Of a DNA stretch of 43,046 nt, positions 32,928 to 41,843 are shown one piece after another. Position numbers and translations under genes: made by a program. The stretch comes from Actinomycetota bacterium. GTDB lineage: Bacteria; Actinomycetota; Actinomycetes; Actinomycetales; Microbacteriaceae. The stretch covers positions 101,620 through 144,665 of the forward strand of contig JAIUOH010000001.1 of assembly GCA_020161315.1 (NCBI GenBank), written 5' to 3'. The first letter of the stretch is position 1; each line of letters starts with the position of its first letter. The notes under the pieces were generated by a model. It saw only the letters and a program-made list of their open reading frames with translations, did not search any database and was not told where the DNA came from.

Positions 32928-33689
32928 ATGACAACGCTGAACGGAAAGGTCGCGGTCGTTACCGGCGCGGCGCGCGGAATCGGTGCCGGGATCGCGAGGC
33001 GACTTGCCTCTGACGGAGCACGAGTCGTAGTGGTCGACCTGAGCGAGGATGCAGCCGCAGAGACCGCAGCCGAGATCGTCGCCGCTGGCGGCGAGGCAAA
33101 AGGGTTCGGCAGTGACGTCTCGGACGAGGCATCCGTTACCGCCACTGTGGAGCGCATCGTCGCGGAGTGGGGCGGCATCGACATCCTGGTCAACAACGCA
33201 GGCATCATCAAAGACAATCTGCTGTTCAAGATGACAGTCGCAGACTGGGACGCCGTAATGGGCGTACACCTGCGCGGCAGCTTTCTCTGGGCGCGTGCCG
33301 CGCAGGCGAGCATGGTTGCGAAGAAGTGGGGGCGCATCGTCAACCTGTCGAGCACCTCTGCATACGGATCTCGCGGCCAGGCGAACTACTCCGCCGCGAA
33401 AGCAGGCATCCAGGGCTTTACGAAGACGCTCGCCATCGAGCTCGGCCCTTTCGGTATTAACGTGAACGCGATTGCGCCCGGCTTCATTGCCACTGACATG
33501 ACCCGCGCTTCAGCCGAACGCATGGGCATGGAGTGGGATGACTATGTGACGCAATACCTCCCCGAGATTCCGGTGCGTCGAGTCGGTGAGCCGGCCGACA
33601 TCGCGAATGTCGTCTCGTTTCTGGTCGGCGAGGATTCCTCGTACGTCAGCGGCCAGATCATCGACGTCGCAGGCGGCCCAGCCCACTGA
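32928..33689 (+). CDS. SDR-family 3-oxoacyl reductase/3-hydroxyacyl-CoA dehydrogenase (FabG-like)
   Basis: 253 residues. Cofactor motif TGAARGIGAGIA near 12-23, NNAG near 89, catalytic Ser in NLSSTSAYGS near 140, and YSAAK (Tyr, Lys) near 155-159 are all present; Asp in VVDLSED suggests NAD+ use. In a breakdown operon it most likely oxidises a 3-hydroxyacyl-CoA. GAGAGGGA precedes the ATG; it starts 50 bp after the MFS gene. Confidence 0.92.
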   Translation: MTTLNGKVAVVTGAARGIGAGIARRLASDGARVVVVDLSEDAAAETAAEIVAAGGEAKGFGSDVSDEASVTATVERIVAEWGGIDILVNNAGIIKDNLLFKMTVADWDAVMGVHLRGSFLWARAAQASMVAKKWGRIVNLSSTSAYGSRGQANYSAAKAGIQGFTKTLAIELGPFGINVNAIAPGFIATDMTRASAERMGMEWDDYVTQYLPEIPVRRVGEPADIANVVSFLVGEDSSYVSGQIIDVAGGPAH

Positions 33690-33783
33690 TGAAGCCGTGC
33701 GGCGCTGCCCCGCGCGTACGTACGCCCACCCACTCGCCTCCTGAACAACCGAACGAATCGGAAAGACCCGAAGGAACAGAACC

Positions 33784-34965
33784 ATGCTCGACTTTTCTCT
33801 CAGCGACGAACAGCGAATGATCCGCGATGCGGTTCGCGCATTCATTCAAAAAGAGATCTACCCGCTTGAAATGCAGGTGCTGCGCAACGAGCGCGAGGGT
33901 CGACCCGCACTTGAGCCGGGTCAGCTGCGAGAGCTGCAGAACAAGGCGAAGGAACAGGGATTCTGGGGCGTCACCACCCCCGAGGAGTTCGGTGGCGCAG
34001 ATCTCGGTGCGGTCACCAACTCGCTCATCACCATGGAGGTAAACCGGAGCTTCGTGCCATTCAGTTTCGGCGGCTGGGCCGACAACATTCTCTTCGCGGC
34101 CAATGCTCAGCAGCGCGACGAGTATCTCATCCCTGTGATCAACGGCGAACGCATCTCTTCGTTCGCGATCACCGAGCCCGGTGCGGGTTCGGATGCGACG
34201 CAGATCCGCACCCGCGCGGTACGCGACGGCGATGACTGGATCATCAACGGCGAGAAGACCTTCATCACTTCGGGCCACGAGGCAGATTTCGTGATGCTGT
34301 TCGCTGTGACCGACCCTGAGAAGGGCGTCAATGGAGGGGTGACCTGTTTTCTCGTGGATCGCGCGATGGGGTACACCTCACACCTCATTCAGACCATGGG
34401 TGCGCCCGGTCCTGCTTGGCCCGCATCATTAGTGTTCGAGGACGTGCGGGTGCCGCATGCCAACATTCTCGGCGAGGAGGGCAAGGGCTTCGAGCTGGCG
34501 ATGTCGTGGATTGGTGATGGCCGCTATGTGATTCCTTCGGGCGCCATCGGTGCGTCGGAACGCCTGCTCGAGATGGCCATCGAGCACTCGAAGAACCGCA
34601 TCTCGATGGGTAATCCCATTTCGGAATATCAGGCTATCCAGTGGCAGATCGCCGACTCGCACGTCGAGATCGAGCAGCTGAAATGGCTTACCCTGTTTGC
34701 CGCTTGGCAGGTCGAGAACGGACAGGATGCCCGGCACTCGGCGGCGATAGCAAAGCTCAGCGGCGCTGTCACGGCGAACAAAGTGGTAGACCGCGTGCTG
34801 CAGATTCACGGTGGCATGGGCTATACCAAGGAGCTGCCGATCGAGCGCTGGTACCGTGAGCTGCGCCTGGCGCGCATCTACGAGGGCACAGACGAGATTC
34901 AGCGCCGCACTATCGCGCGTAACCTGCTCAAGGGTCACGCAAAGCTCGGCGAGATCGGAGGCTGA
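33784..34965 (+). CDS. Acyl-CoA dehydrogenase 3
   Basis: 393 residues with complete motifs: FAITEPGAGSDATQIRTRA near 120-140, RVPHANILGEEGKGF near 220, QIHGGMGYTKELPIERWYRE near 338, and the catalytic ARIYEGTDEIQRRTIARNLLKG at the end with the usual Glu, unlike the pair at 22599-24927. It is likely a homotetrameric FAD enzyme making the 2,3-double bond. AAGGA precedes the ATG. It is 2 bp from the ligase gene. Confidence 0.93.
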   Translation: MLDFSLSDEQRMIRDAVRAFIQKEIYPLEMQVLRNEREGRPALEPGQLRELQNKAKEQGFWGVTTPEEFGGADLGAVTNSLITMEVNRSFVPFSFGGWADNILFAANAQQRDEYLIPVINGERISSFAITEPGAGSDATQIRTRAVRDGDDWIINGEKTFITSGHEADFVMLFAVTDPEKGVNGGVTCFLVDRAMGYTSHLIQTMGAPGPAWPASLVFEDVRVPHANILGEEGKGFELAMSWIGDGRYVIPSGAIGASERLLEMAIEHSKNRISMGNPISEYQAIQWQIADSHVEIEQLKWLTLFAAWQVENGQDARHSAAIAKLSGAVTANKVVDRVLQIHGGMGYTKELPIERWYRELRLARIYEGTDEIQRRTIARNLLKGHAKLGEIGG

Positions 34966-34967
34966 AC

Positions 34968-37133
34968 ATGTCGAATCATGCAGTAGAAACAGCTGAGCGC
35001 CGCGTTCGCATGCCGATCAGTCCGGAGCGCATGCACGCGCTCTTCAATCCGCGATCCATTGCTCTGATCGGAGCTACCGAACGGTCGGGTTGGTCGTGGG
35101 CAACCTTTGCGAATCTCACCCCGGATCGCTTTTCAGGCGAGGTGCACCTGGTCAACCCCAAAGGCGGCATCGTGCACGGGCAGCAGTCGCTTTCGAGCGT
35201 TGAGGAGCTGCCCGAGAACGTCGATCTCGCGTATGTGATGGTCGGTCCCGCGGCAGTGGTCGACGTGATGAAGCAGGTCGCGGCCAAAGGGATCAAGTCT
35301 GCGGTGCTGCTGACTTCGGGCTTTAGCGAGGCAGGGCCAGAGGGAGCCGCGCTTGAACTCGAAGTGCTTGACATCGCTCTTCAACACGACATCACGATTC
35401 TCGGGCCGAATGGCAACGGATTCGCGAACTTCGCCGGGCATGTGACTCCGTACGGCCTCAGCATCCCGAGGGTTCCGCTGATCGGGGGTATCGGCGTGGT
35501 GCTGCAGAGTGGCGGGCTCGCCTCGACGGTGATGGATCTGGCCCTCGCCCGCAATGTCGGCGTCAGCATGCTGACCGCGATGGGCAACGAGCTCACCACC
35601 ACCCTCACCGACGTGGTGCGATACATGGTGCACGACGACGCGACCAAGGTGATCGCGATGTTCGTAGAGAGTATTCGAGACCCCGAAGCGTTCCGCGTCG
35701 TCGCTCGAGAGGCGCTCGAGGCGGGTAAACCGCTCGTCGCCATGAAAGTGGGTCGCAGCGCCGCCGGTGCGCGCGTCGCGAACGCCCACACCGGTGCGCT
35801 CGTGGGCGACGACAGCGTGATCGATGCGGTGTTCTCGCAGCTCGGCGTGGTTCGAGTCGACTCGCTCGAGGACTTGGTCTCGGCTGCTGAGATCTTTGCC
35901 AGCGGTGCCCAATTCAAGGGCAATCGCTTCGGTGTTGTTTCATCGTCGGGCGGTGCGAACGAGATCATCGCCGACTGTGCAGAGCCGGTGGGTCTGGTCT
36001 TTCCTGATTTCAACCCCGAGACGGAGCAGGCGCTGCGCGAGTTCTTGCCAGCCTTCGCGAACCCGCGCAATCCGGTCGACCTCACGGGCTTCGTGGTAGT
36101 GCAGGAAGATCTGCCCGAGCGCGCTGCCGAGGTGGTCGCGCAAGATCCGAACATCGACGGGGTGATCTACTGGACCGATCTTCCTCGTGAGCGGCCCGCC
36201 GACCCGGCCACTCACGAGGCCAACGTCGACTATTACCGCAGGCAGGTGCAGGCCTTCGCCAAGGCCGAGACCCCCGTGGTGCCCGTAGGCACCGCCTTCA
36301 CCGACATCACCCCCTACGGTGCCGAGGTGTCAGTCGCAAGCGGGTATCCGAGCGGCCTCGGGGGCATTCATCACGGCATCGCGGCTCTCGGTAAGGCCGT
36401 GCAGTGGCAGCTGCAGCGTGAGGACCGCCTGAAGGCACTGCAGGATGACCGCGCGGTGCAGCCACTCGATATCGATGCGGCACCGGGCAGCACCTTCGGC
36501 GAGCACCGCGCAGCCGAGCTGTTGCGCTCAGAGGGTGTGCCGATGGTGCCCGCGACGCTGGCCGCTTCCCCCGAGGAGGCAGCTGCGGCTGCCGAGAGCT
36601 TCGGATTTCCGGTCGTGGTAAAGCTAGCCGCCGATGAGGTGGAGCACAAAAGCGATATCGGCGGTGTCGCGTTGCACCTGAACAGCGGTGACGAAGTGCG
36701 GGCGGCATTCTCAGCCGTCACCGCTGCCGGTGCTCGCGCAGGTGTGGTCGACCCGAAGGCGCTCGTACAGCCGATGCGCTCCGGCGGCGTTGAGCTGATC
36801 GTCGGCGTGGTGCAGGACCCGGATTGGGGTCCGGTAATGGCCGTCGGTCTCGGCGGTATCTGGGTCGAGGTCTTCAAAGACTCCGTGCTGCATCCACTGC
36901 CCGTGAGCCGAGAGCGTGTGCGTGAAGGGCTCACCGAGCTGCGGGCGGCCGCGCTGCTGGACGGGGTGCGCGGAGCAGAACCCGCGGATCTCGATGCGAT
37001 CACCGACGCCGCAATGTCGGCCGCAGCTGTCGCGGAGCGGCTGGGGAATCGTCTCGAGTCTCTCGAGATCAACCCGCTGCTCGTGCGCGGCGGTTCCGTA
37101 GAAGCGCTGGACGCGCTCATCACCTGGAGGTAA
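34968..37133 (+). CDS. ADP-forming acyl-CoA synthetase (acetate-CoA ligase family)
   Basis: 721 residues. Domain order: CoA-binding Rossmann domain (~25-140, ALIGATERSGW and GPNGNGF), succinyl-CoA ligase-like domain with the phospho-His in ANAHTGALVGDD near 270, and a C-terminal ATP-grasp domain (~500-721) with FPVVVKLAADEVEHKSDIGG. It makes an acyl-CoA from free acid, ATP and CoA with ADP release. Placed between a dehydrogenase and a hydratase with 2-bp gaps, it is the probable entry step for the imported acid. GPNGNGF deviates from the commoner GPNCLG, which may reflect another substrate. Confidence 0.92.
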   Translation: MSNHAVETAERRVRMPISPERMHALFNPRSIALIGATERSGWSWATFANLTPDRFSGEVHLVNPKGGIVHGQQSLSSVEELPENVDLAYVMVGPAAVVDVMKQVAAKGIKSAVLLTSGFSEAGPEGAALELEVLDIALQHDITILGPNGNGFANFAGHVTPYGLSIPRVPLIGGIGVVLQSGGLASTVMDLALARNVGVSMLTAMGNELTTTLTDVVRYMVHDDATKVIAMFVESIRDPEAFRVVAREALEAGKPLVAMKVGRSAAGARVANAHTGALVGDDSVIDAVFSQLGVVRVDSLEDLVSAAEIFASGAQFKGNRFGVVSSSGGANEIIADCAEPVGLVFPDFNPETEQALREFLPAFANPRNPVDLTGFVVVQEDLPERAAEVVAQDPNIDGVIYWTDLPRERPADPATHEANVDYYRRQVQAFAKAETPVVPVGTAFTDITPYGAEVSVASGYPSGLGGIHHGIAALGKAVQWQLQREDRLKALQDDRAVQPLDIDAAPGSTFGEHRAAELLRSEGVPMVPATLAASPEEAAAAAESFGFPVVVKLAADEVEHKSDIGGVALHLNSGDEVRAAFSAVTAAGARAGVVDPKALVQPMRSGGVELIVGVVQDPDWGPVMAVGLGGIWVEVFKDSVLHPLPVSRERVREGLTELRAAALLDGVRGAEPADLDAITDAAMSAAAVAERLGNRLESLEINPLLVRGGSVEALDALITWR

Positions 37134-37135
37134 TC

Positions 37136-37990
37136 ATGGCGCTGAACCTTGAATCCGTCGGTTCGTCGACGGCTCCCCAGCTGGTGAGTTGGGATTCGAG
37201 AGACGTCATGCTCTACGCGCTCGGAGTGGGTGCAGGGCAAGCCGATCCTGCGCGGGAGCTTTCCTTCACTACCGAGAACAGTGAGGGCCACACCCAGCGC
37301 GTGCTGCCGAGTTACGGTGCGATCATCACCGACTTCCTGGCCACGGAGTGGGTCGATGTTGGCGAGTTCAACGAAGAGATGCTGGTGCACGCCGAGCAGC
37401 GCCTCGAGGTATTCGGCGAGCTGCCCGTCGCGGGGCAGGCCGAGGTTGTCACTACGGTCGACGGCATCTACGACAAGGGCTCCGGTGCGCTGGTGGTGAC
37501 CACCGCGATCGCTCGCGACCCGCATACGGGTGCCGAAATGGTGCGCTCGACTGCTTCGCAGTTCATCAGGGGAGAAGGCGGCTTCGGCGTCACGGGGCCG
37601 AAAGCCAGCTGGGAGCGGCCCGAACGCGACCCAGACTGCCGCATCACAGTCGGGGTGCGCGAAGATCAGGCACTGATCTACAGGCTCTCCGGCGACCGCA
37701 ACCCCCTGCATTCCGACCCCGCGTATGCGGCATTGGCGGGCTTTCCGCGGCCTATTCTGCACGGAATGTGCAGCTATGGGATCACCGCACGTTTGCTGCT
37801 GAACGCCTACTGCGACGGCGATCCCGGCCGGTTTCGCTCGCTCGACGCGCGCTTCAGTGCCCCGGTGTATCCGGGAGATGAGCTCACCGTAGAGGTCTGG
37901 GCGCTCGGCGACGGCGAGCTCAGGTTCGTGGTGCGGCGGGGCGGCGGCGAGGTTGTGCTCGACCGAGGCCGGTTCGGCTTCACTGGCTGA
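37136..37990 (+). CDS. MaoC-type 2-enoyl-CoA hydratase (double hotdog)
   Basis: 284 residues. The first hotdog begins with WDSRDVMLYALGVGAG, as in type 2 hydratases. The second has the hydratase motif YRLSGDRNPLHSDPAYAALAGFPRPILHGMCSYG near 180-215, containing the catalytic Asp and His. It hydrates 2-enoyl-CoA to 3-hydroxyacyl-CoA. It starts 2 bp after the ligase gene (GGAGG ahead) and is last in the operon; the palindrome B that follows may terminate it. Confidence 0.92.
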   Translation: MALNLESVGSSTAPQLVSWDSRDVMLYALGVGAGQADPARELSFTTENSEGHTQRVLPSYGAIITDFLATEWVDVGEFNEEMLVHAEQRLEVFGELPVAGQAEVVTTVDGIYDKGSGALVVTTAIARDPHTGAEMVRSTASQFIRGEGGFGVTGPKASWERPERDPDCRITVGVREDQALIYRLSGDRNPLHSDPAYAALAGFPRPILHGMCSYGITARLLLNAYCDGDPGRFRSLDARFSAPVYPGDELTVEVWALGDGELRFVVRRGGGEVVLDRGRFGFTG

Positions 37991-38038
37991 TCCTGCGCGG
38001 CCCTAGAGTAGCTGCGTCGGCCGGGCGTCCGCGCGAAT

Positions 38039-38101
38039 CACCAGACAGCAGTAAGGGCACACGAAATTCAGGAAACCGTGTGCCCTTACTGCTGTTTTGT
38101 G
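38039..38101. repeat. Palindromic element, copy B
   Basis: 25-bp arms (38039-38063, 38077-38101); the inner 18 bp CAGCAGTAAGGGCACACG pair perfectly. Compared with copy A (21461-21525), an A-T pair in the stem has become G-C on both sides, so base pairing is kept. It lies between the convergent hydratase and ribH genes and likely serves as terminator for both. Confidence 0.88.
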
Positions 38102-38152
38102 CTTTACGTGCTGGTCGGCTCTCCAGTGAGAGCCCGCGCTGTCGCCGGCGTG

Positions 38153-38207
38153 GGCTACCCGCGCGCCTCGCGAATCGCACGCAGCGTCACCGCAGCGTGC
38201 AGCGCGG
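38153..38207 (-). repeat. Right junction repeat: 3' end of ribH
   Basis: 55 bp overlapping the last 16 codons and stop of ribH, repeated directly at 21677-21731 (53/55). Duplication of a gene's 3' end is the classic mark of site-specific integration, but no integrase gene was found between the copies. Confidence 0.75.
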
Positions 38208-38652
38208 CCTCGGCGGCCTCGACGCCCTTCGACTCGCGCGATCCCGGAAGCCCCGAGCGGTCGAGCGCCTGCTCGTCGTTGTCTGTCGTGAGCACACCGA
38301 AACCGATCGGCTTCGAGGTGTCGAGCTGCACGCGGGTGAGCCCGTCGGTCACCGAATTCGCGACGAAGTCGAAGTGCGGGGTGCCGCCGCGAATGATCAC
38401 ACCGAGGCAGATCGCCGCGTCGAAGCCGCCGCCGCCCTGCGAGGCAGGGGTCAGCGCCGCCTGCGCCGCGAGCGGCAGCTCGAACGCGCCGGCGACCTGA
38501 AAGAGCGAATGATCGGCGCCCGAGGCGACGATCGTCTCGTGCGCGCCCTTGATGAGGCCCTTCATGACCTCTTTGTGCCATTTGCCGGCAATGACAGCAA
38601 CCCGCAGGCCGGTGGCATCGACTGAGAGTGTGGGTGATCCTTCGCCGCTCAT
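38155..38652 (-). CDS. ribH: 6,7-dimethyl-8-ribityllumazine synthase
   Basis: 165 residues. Substrate-site segments are VAGAFELPLAAQ near 52-63 and GVIIRGGTPHFDFVANSV near 84-101 (with the catalytic His), then KPIGFGVLTTDNDEQALDRSG. It condenses the pyrimidine and dihydroxybutanone phosphate to lumazine, forming an icosahedral shell in many bacteria. GGGAGG precedes the ATG; it is last gene of the rib operon, 34 bp after ribBA. Its 3' end is repeated at 21.7 kb. Confidence 0.96.
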   Translation of the reverse strand: MSGEGSPTLSVDATGLRVAVIAGKWHKEVMKGLIKGAHETIVASGADHSLFQVAGAFELPLAAQAALTPASQGGGGFDAAICLGVIIRGGTPHFDFVANSVTDGLTRVQLDTSKPIGFGVLTTDNDEQALDRSGLPGSRESKGVEAAEAALHAAVTLRAIREARG

Positions 38653-38686
38653 AATGCGCCTCCCTAACTCGCTATTCGCGAAATCG

Positions 38687-39949
38687 TTACTCGTTCGAAT
38701 CGGTCGGAATCATGTGCCCCATGCGGTCGCGCTTCGCCGCAAGGTAGCCCGCGTTCTGCTCGGTGAGGCCCACGTAGAGCGGAACGCGCTCGCTGATGGT
38801 CACGCCGCTCGCCTCGAGCTGGGCGACCTTGTCGGGGTTGTTGGTGAGCAGGCGAATGCTGCGAAGCCCGAGGTCTGCGAGGATCTCGGCCGCCGCGCGA
38901 TAGTCGCGCGCGTCTACCGGCAGCCCGAGCTGGAGGTTCGCGTCGAGGGTGTCGACGCCGCTCTCTTGCAGCTGGTAGGCGCGCAGCTTGTTGGCGAGGC
39001 CGATGCCGCGCCCCTCCTGGCCGCGCAGGTAGATCACGGCGCCGCCGCGCTGGTGCACGAGATCCATGGCGGCCTGCAGCTGCGGGCCGCACTCGCACTT
39101 CAGCGAGCCGAAGGCCTCACCCGTGATGCACTCTGAGTGCACGCGAATGAGCGAGTCGTCGCCGAGCAGCGATCCGTCGGGGTTCGGCGCGATGAGCGCG
39201 ACGTGGTCGACGCCGTTGCGGCGGTCGCGGTAGGCGCGCATGCGAAACTCGCCGTGTTCGGTCGGCACGAGGGTGTCGGCGCGCAGGCTGACCTGGCGGT
39301 GCTCGGTCGGCTTCACGGGGCAGCCCTCGGGGTCGCGCTCGTTGAGGTAGGCGGCGAGCTGCTCGATCGTGATGACGGGCACGTTCTCTGCCTCGCCGAG
39401 CTCGATCAGGCCTGGCAGGCGCATCATCTCGCCGTCTTCGGCCACGACCTCACCGATCACGGCGACCTCGCGCAGGCCAGCGAGGCGCATCAACTCGACG
39501 GCGGCCTCGGTGTGGCCGGCGCGGGCGCGCACGCCCCCGTCGACCGCGCGCAGCGGCAGCACGTGGCCGGGGCGCTTCACGTCGGTGGGCTCGGCGTCGG
39601 GGTTCGCGAGCACGCGCAGCGTGGTGGCGCGGTCGCTCGCGCTGATGCCGGTCGTCACGCCCTCGGACGCGTCGACGGTCACGGTGTAGGCGGTGCCGCG
39701 CACGTCTTCGTTGCGCTCGACCATCATCGGCAGATCGAGCTGGTCGGCGATCTCGTTGGTCATGGGCGCACAGAGCAGGCCCGACGACCAGCGCACCGTC
39801 CACGCGACCCACTCGGGGGTCGCGAGCTCGGCCGAGAGAATGACGTCGCCCTCGTTCTCGCGGTTCTCGTCGTCGGCGACGAGCACGGGCCGGCCCGCCG
39901 CGATGGCGGCGATGGCCTCTTCAATGGTCGAAATGCCTGGGGTGCTCAT
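38687..39949 (-). CDS. ribBA: Bifunctional DHBP synthase/GTP cyclohydrolase II
   Basis: 420 residues from ATG 39949 (AAAGGA ahead). The N-terminal RibB half (~1-205) has DDENRENEGDVI near 25-36 and RAGHTEAAVELMRLAGL near 145. The C-terminal RibA half has RVHSECITGEAFGSLKCECGPQLQ with the three zinc Cys, YLRGQEGRGIGLANKLRAYQLQ and LTNNPDKVAQLE. It supplies both branches of riboflavin synthesis. It is 56 bp after ribE, in operon order D-E-BA-H. Confidence 0.96.
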   Translation of the reverse strand: MSTPGISTIEEAIAAIAAGRPVLVADDENRENEGDVILSAELATPEWVAWTVRWSSGLLCAPMTNEIADQLDLPMMVERNEDVRGTAYTVTVDASEGVTTGISASDRATTLRVLANPDAEPTDVKRPGHVLPLRAVDGGVRARAGHTEAAVELMRLAGLREVAVIGEVVAEDGEMMRLPGLIELGEAENVPVITIEQLAAYLNERDPEGCPVKPTEHRQVSLRADTLVPTEHGEFRMRAYRDRRNGVDHVALIAPNPDGSLLGDDSLIRVHSECITGEAFGSLKCECGPQLQAAMDLVHQRGGAVIYLRGQEGRGIGLANKLRAYQLQESGVDTLDANLQLGLPVDARDYRAAAEILADLGLRSIRLLTNNPDKVAQLEASGVTISERVPLYVGLTEQNAGYLAAKRDRMGHMIPTDSNE

Positions 39950-40005
39950 GTGCGGTTCCTTTGCTGGTGAGCTGGTATCTGAAGTGTAGGGGCGTGGGAT
40001 CGCGG

Positions 40006-40650
40006 CTATGCCGAAGCCGTGCCGTCGTTTGCGGCGCCCGCGCCGATTCCGAATCGCAGCATTCGGGCCACATGCCGGGCGAGAATGTCGGTTTCGAGGT
40101 TGACTCGGTCGCCGGGCTCGAGCGCGCCGAGCACGGTCGCGGTCAGCGTCTCGGGAATGAGGGAGACTTCGAACCAGGCCTGAGGATCCTCTTCGCTCGC
40201 AATATTCGAGACCGTCAGCGAGACGCCCGCGAGCGTAACCGAACCCTTGTCGACGAGATAGGGCGCGAGTGCGGGCGCGAGCGAGAAGCGCAGGGTGCGC
40301 CAATTGTCGTGCTGCGTCGCCGAGAGCAGTTCGGCGGTGCCGTCGACGTGGCCCTGCACGATGTGGCCGCCGAGGCGGCTGTCGACGCGGGCCGCGCGCT
40401 CGAGGTTGACGCGGTCGCCGACCCGTAGTGTGCCGAGGGTCGACATCTTGATCGACTGCTGCATGACGTCGGCCGTGAACTCGTTATTGGAATTTCCAAT
40501 AACGGTGAGGCAGACGCCCGAGACCTGAATTGAGTCGCCGTGCGCGGCATCGCTCGAGACCTTGGGGCCGCGCACGGTGAGGCGCAGCGAGTCGCCGACG
40601 GGCGTGATCGCGGTGATCTCGCCGATCTCTTCGATGAGGCCTGTGAACAT
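40006..40650 (-). CDS. ribE: Riboflavin synthase, alpha chain
   Basis: 214 residues made of two similar lumazine-binding barrels. The N-terminus MFTGLIEEIGEI is invariant in the family, with VSGVCLTV near 44-51 and HIVQGHVDG in the first barrel, and LAGVSLTV with DILARHVARML in the second. It dismutates two lumazines to riboflavin. Its ATG overlaps the ribD stop by one base (TGATG), so translation is coupled. Confidence 0.96.
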   Translation of the reverse strand: MFTGLIEEIGEITAITPVGDSLRLTVRGPKVSSDAAHGDSIQVSGVCLTVIGNSNNEFTADVMQQSIKMSTLGTLRVGDRVNLERAARVDSRLGGHIVQGHVDGTAELLSATQHDNWRTLRFSLAPALAPYLVDKGSVTLAGVSLTVSNIASEEDPQAWFEVSLIPETLTATVLGALEPGDRVNLETDILARHVARMLRFGIGAGAANDGTASA

Positions 40651-41786
40651 CAGCGCCCCTCCTCGTTCTGTTGTGTGGGTGAATCTGTGGTGGTCGTGTT
40701 CGGTCGCGCCATCGCTACCGTCGCGCGAATCAGCAGGTCGTCGCCGAGTCGCTCGACACCCTCGATGCTGAGCCGTCTGATGCCGGCCATGCTCTCGATG
40801 CCGAGGTCACCGATGGCGAGGCGCGGGCCGCCGAGCAGCGCGGGGGAAACGTAGATGAGCACCTCGTCGGCGAGGCCAGCGGCGATGAACGCGCTCGCGA
40901 CCGTCGGGCCGCCCTCGACGAAGACGCTGCGCACGCCGCGCTCGTGCAGTGCCTTGAGGTGCGCTGCGAGGTCGCTGCCATCGAAGTGCAGGGGAGCGTC
41001 GAGGCCGTGCGCTTCGAGCGCGGGGTGCTGATTGATGCGGGCGCTTGCCGCGATCTCGCGCCGCCCGAGCACCACCGGAATCGGCTGATCGGCCGCGGGC
41101 ACGAGCAGCCCGTCTGGGGCAAGGTCATCTCGCGCGGTCAGGGCCGGGTTATCGGCGATGAGGGTTGCGGTACCGACGAGGATCGCGTCTGCCCCTGCGC
41201 GGCGGCGATGCACATCGCGGCGCGCTGCCGGGCCCGTGATCCACTGACTGCTGCCGTCTGCAGCGGCGGCGCGGCCGTCGAGGGTCTGCGCCCACTTCAC
41301 GGTGACCCGTGGTCGCCTTGCCTTCTGCGAAACCGCACCCTGCCGCTCCAACCATGAGGCGAGCAGCTCGAGGCCTTCGGGTTCGAGCACTCCGCCGAAC
41401 ACCTCGGCGCCTGCCTTGCGCAGCGTGGCCGCCCCGCCAGAGGATGCATCGCCCGGATCGCTGACCGAATACACGACTGTGCCGATCCTCGCCTCTGAAA
41501 GCGCGACCGCGCACGGCCCGGTGCGACCGGTGTGATTGCAGGGCTCGAGGGTGGCGACGGCGGTGAGCTCGTTTGCGCGGGTGCGCCATTCGTCGGGCAG
41601 TGCCGCGAGAGCTGCGACCTCGGCGTGCGGGGTGCCTGCGCCGCGATGCCAACCCTCGGCGACGATGTTGCCGGCGGGGTCGAGGATCACGCAGCCGACC
41701 TGCGGGTTCGGGTTGTCTGCGGGCCCGCGCGCGGCGAGCTCGAGCGCACGGCGCATCGCCGTCTCGAGGGTATCGCGACCGAGCAT
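40650..41786 (-). CDS. ribD: Bifunctional pyrimidine deaminase/reductase
   Basis: 378 residues. The deaminase half holds the zinc site HAEVAAL near 55 and LEPCNHTGRTGPC near 78-90. The reductase half (~150-378) has VKWAQTLDGRAAAADGSSQWITG and FVEGGPTVASAFIAAGLADE. It performs steps two and three of riboflavin synthesis. First gene of the operon, 57 bp behind the FMN riboswitch. The C-terminal tail (TTTDSPTQQNEEGR) is extra and hydrophilic. Confidence 0.96.
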   Translation of the reverse strand: MLGRDTLETAMRRALELAARGPADNPNPQVGCVILDPAGNIVAEGWHRGAGTPHAEVAALAALPDEWRTRANELTAVATLEPCNHTGRTGPCAVALSEARIGTVVYSVSDPGDASSGGAATLRKAGAEVFGGVLEPEGLELLASWLERQGAVSQKARRPRVTVKWAQTLDGRAAAADGSSQWITGPAARRDVHRRRAGADAILVGTATLIADNPALTARDDLAPDGLLVPAADQPIPVVLGRREIAASARINQHPALEAHGLDAPLHFDGSDLAAHLKALHERGVRSVFVEGGPTVASAFIAAGLADEVLIYVSPALLGGPRLAIGDLGIESMAGIRRLSIEGVERLGDDLLIRATVAMARPNTTTTDSPTQQNEEGR

Positions 41787-41843
41787 CGTGCTACTTTCTG
41801 CGCGCCGGGTCTGCGAGGTCGCCGACTGTACGCCGGTTACCTT

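Noticed and set aside
39137-39970. Long plus-strand frame opposite ribBA
   Set aside because: Shadow of ribBA; His/Gly/Asp-rich with no family features.
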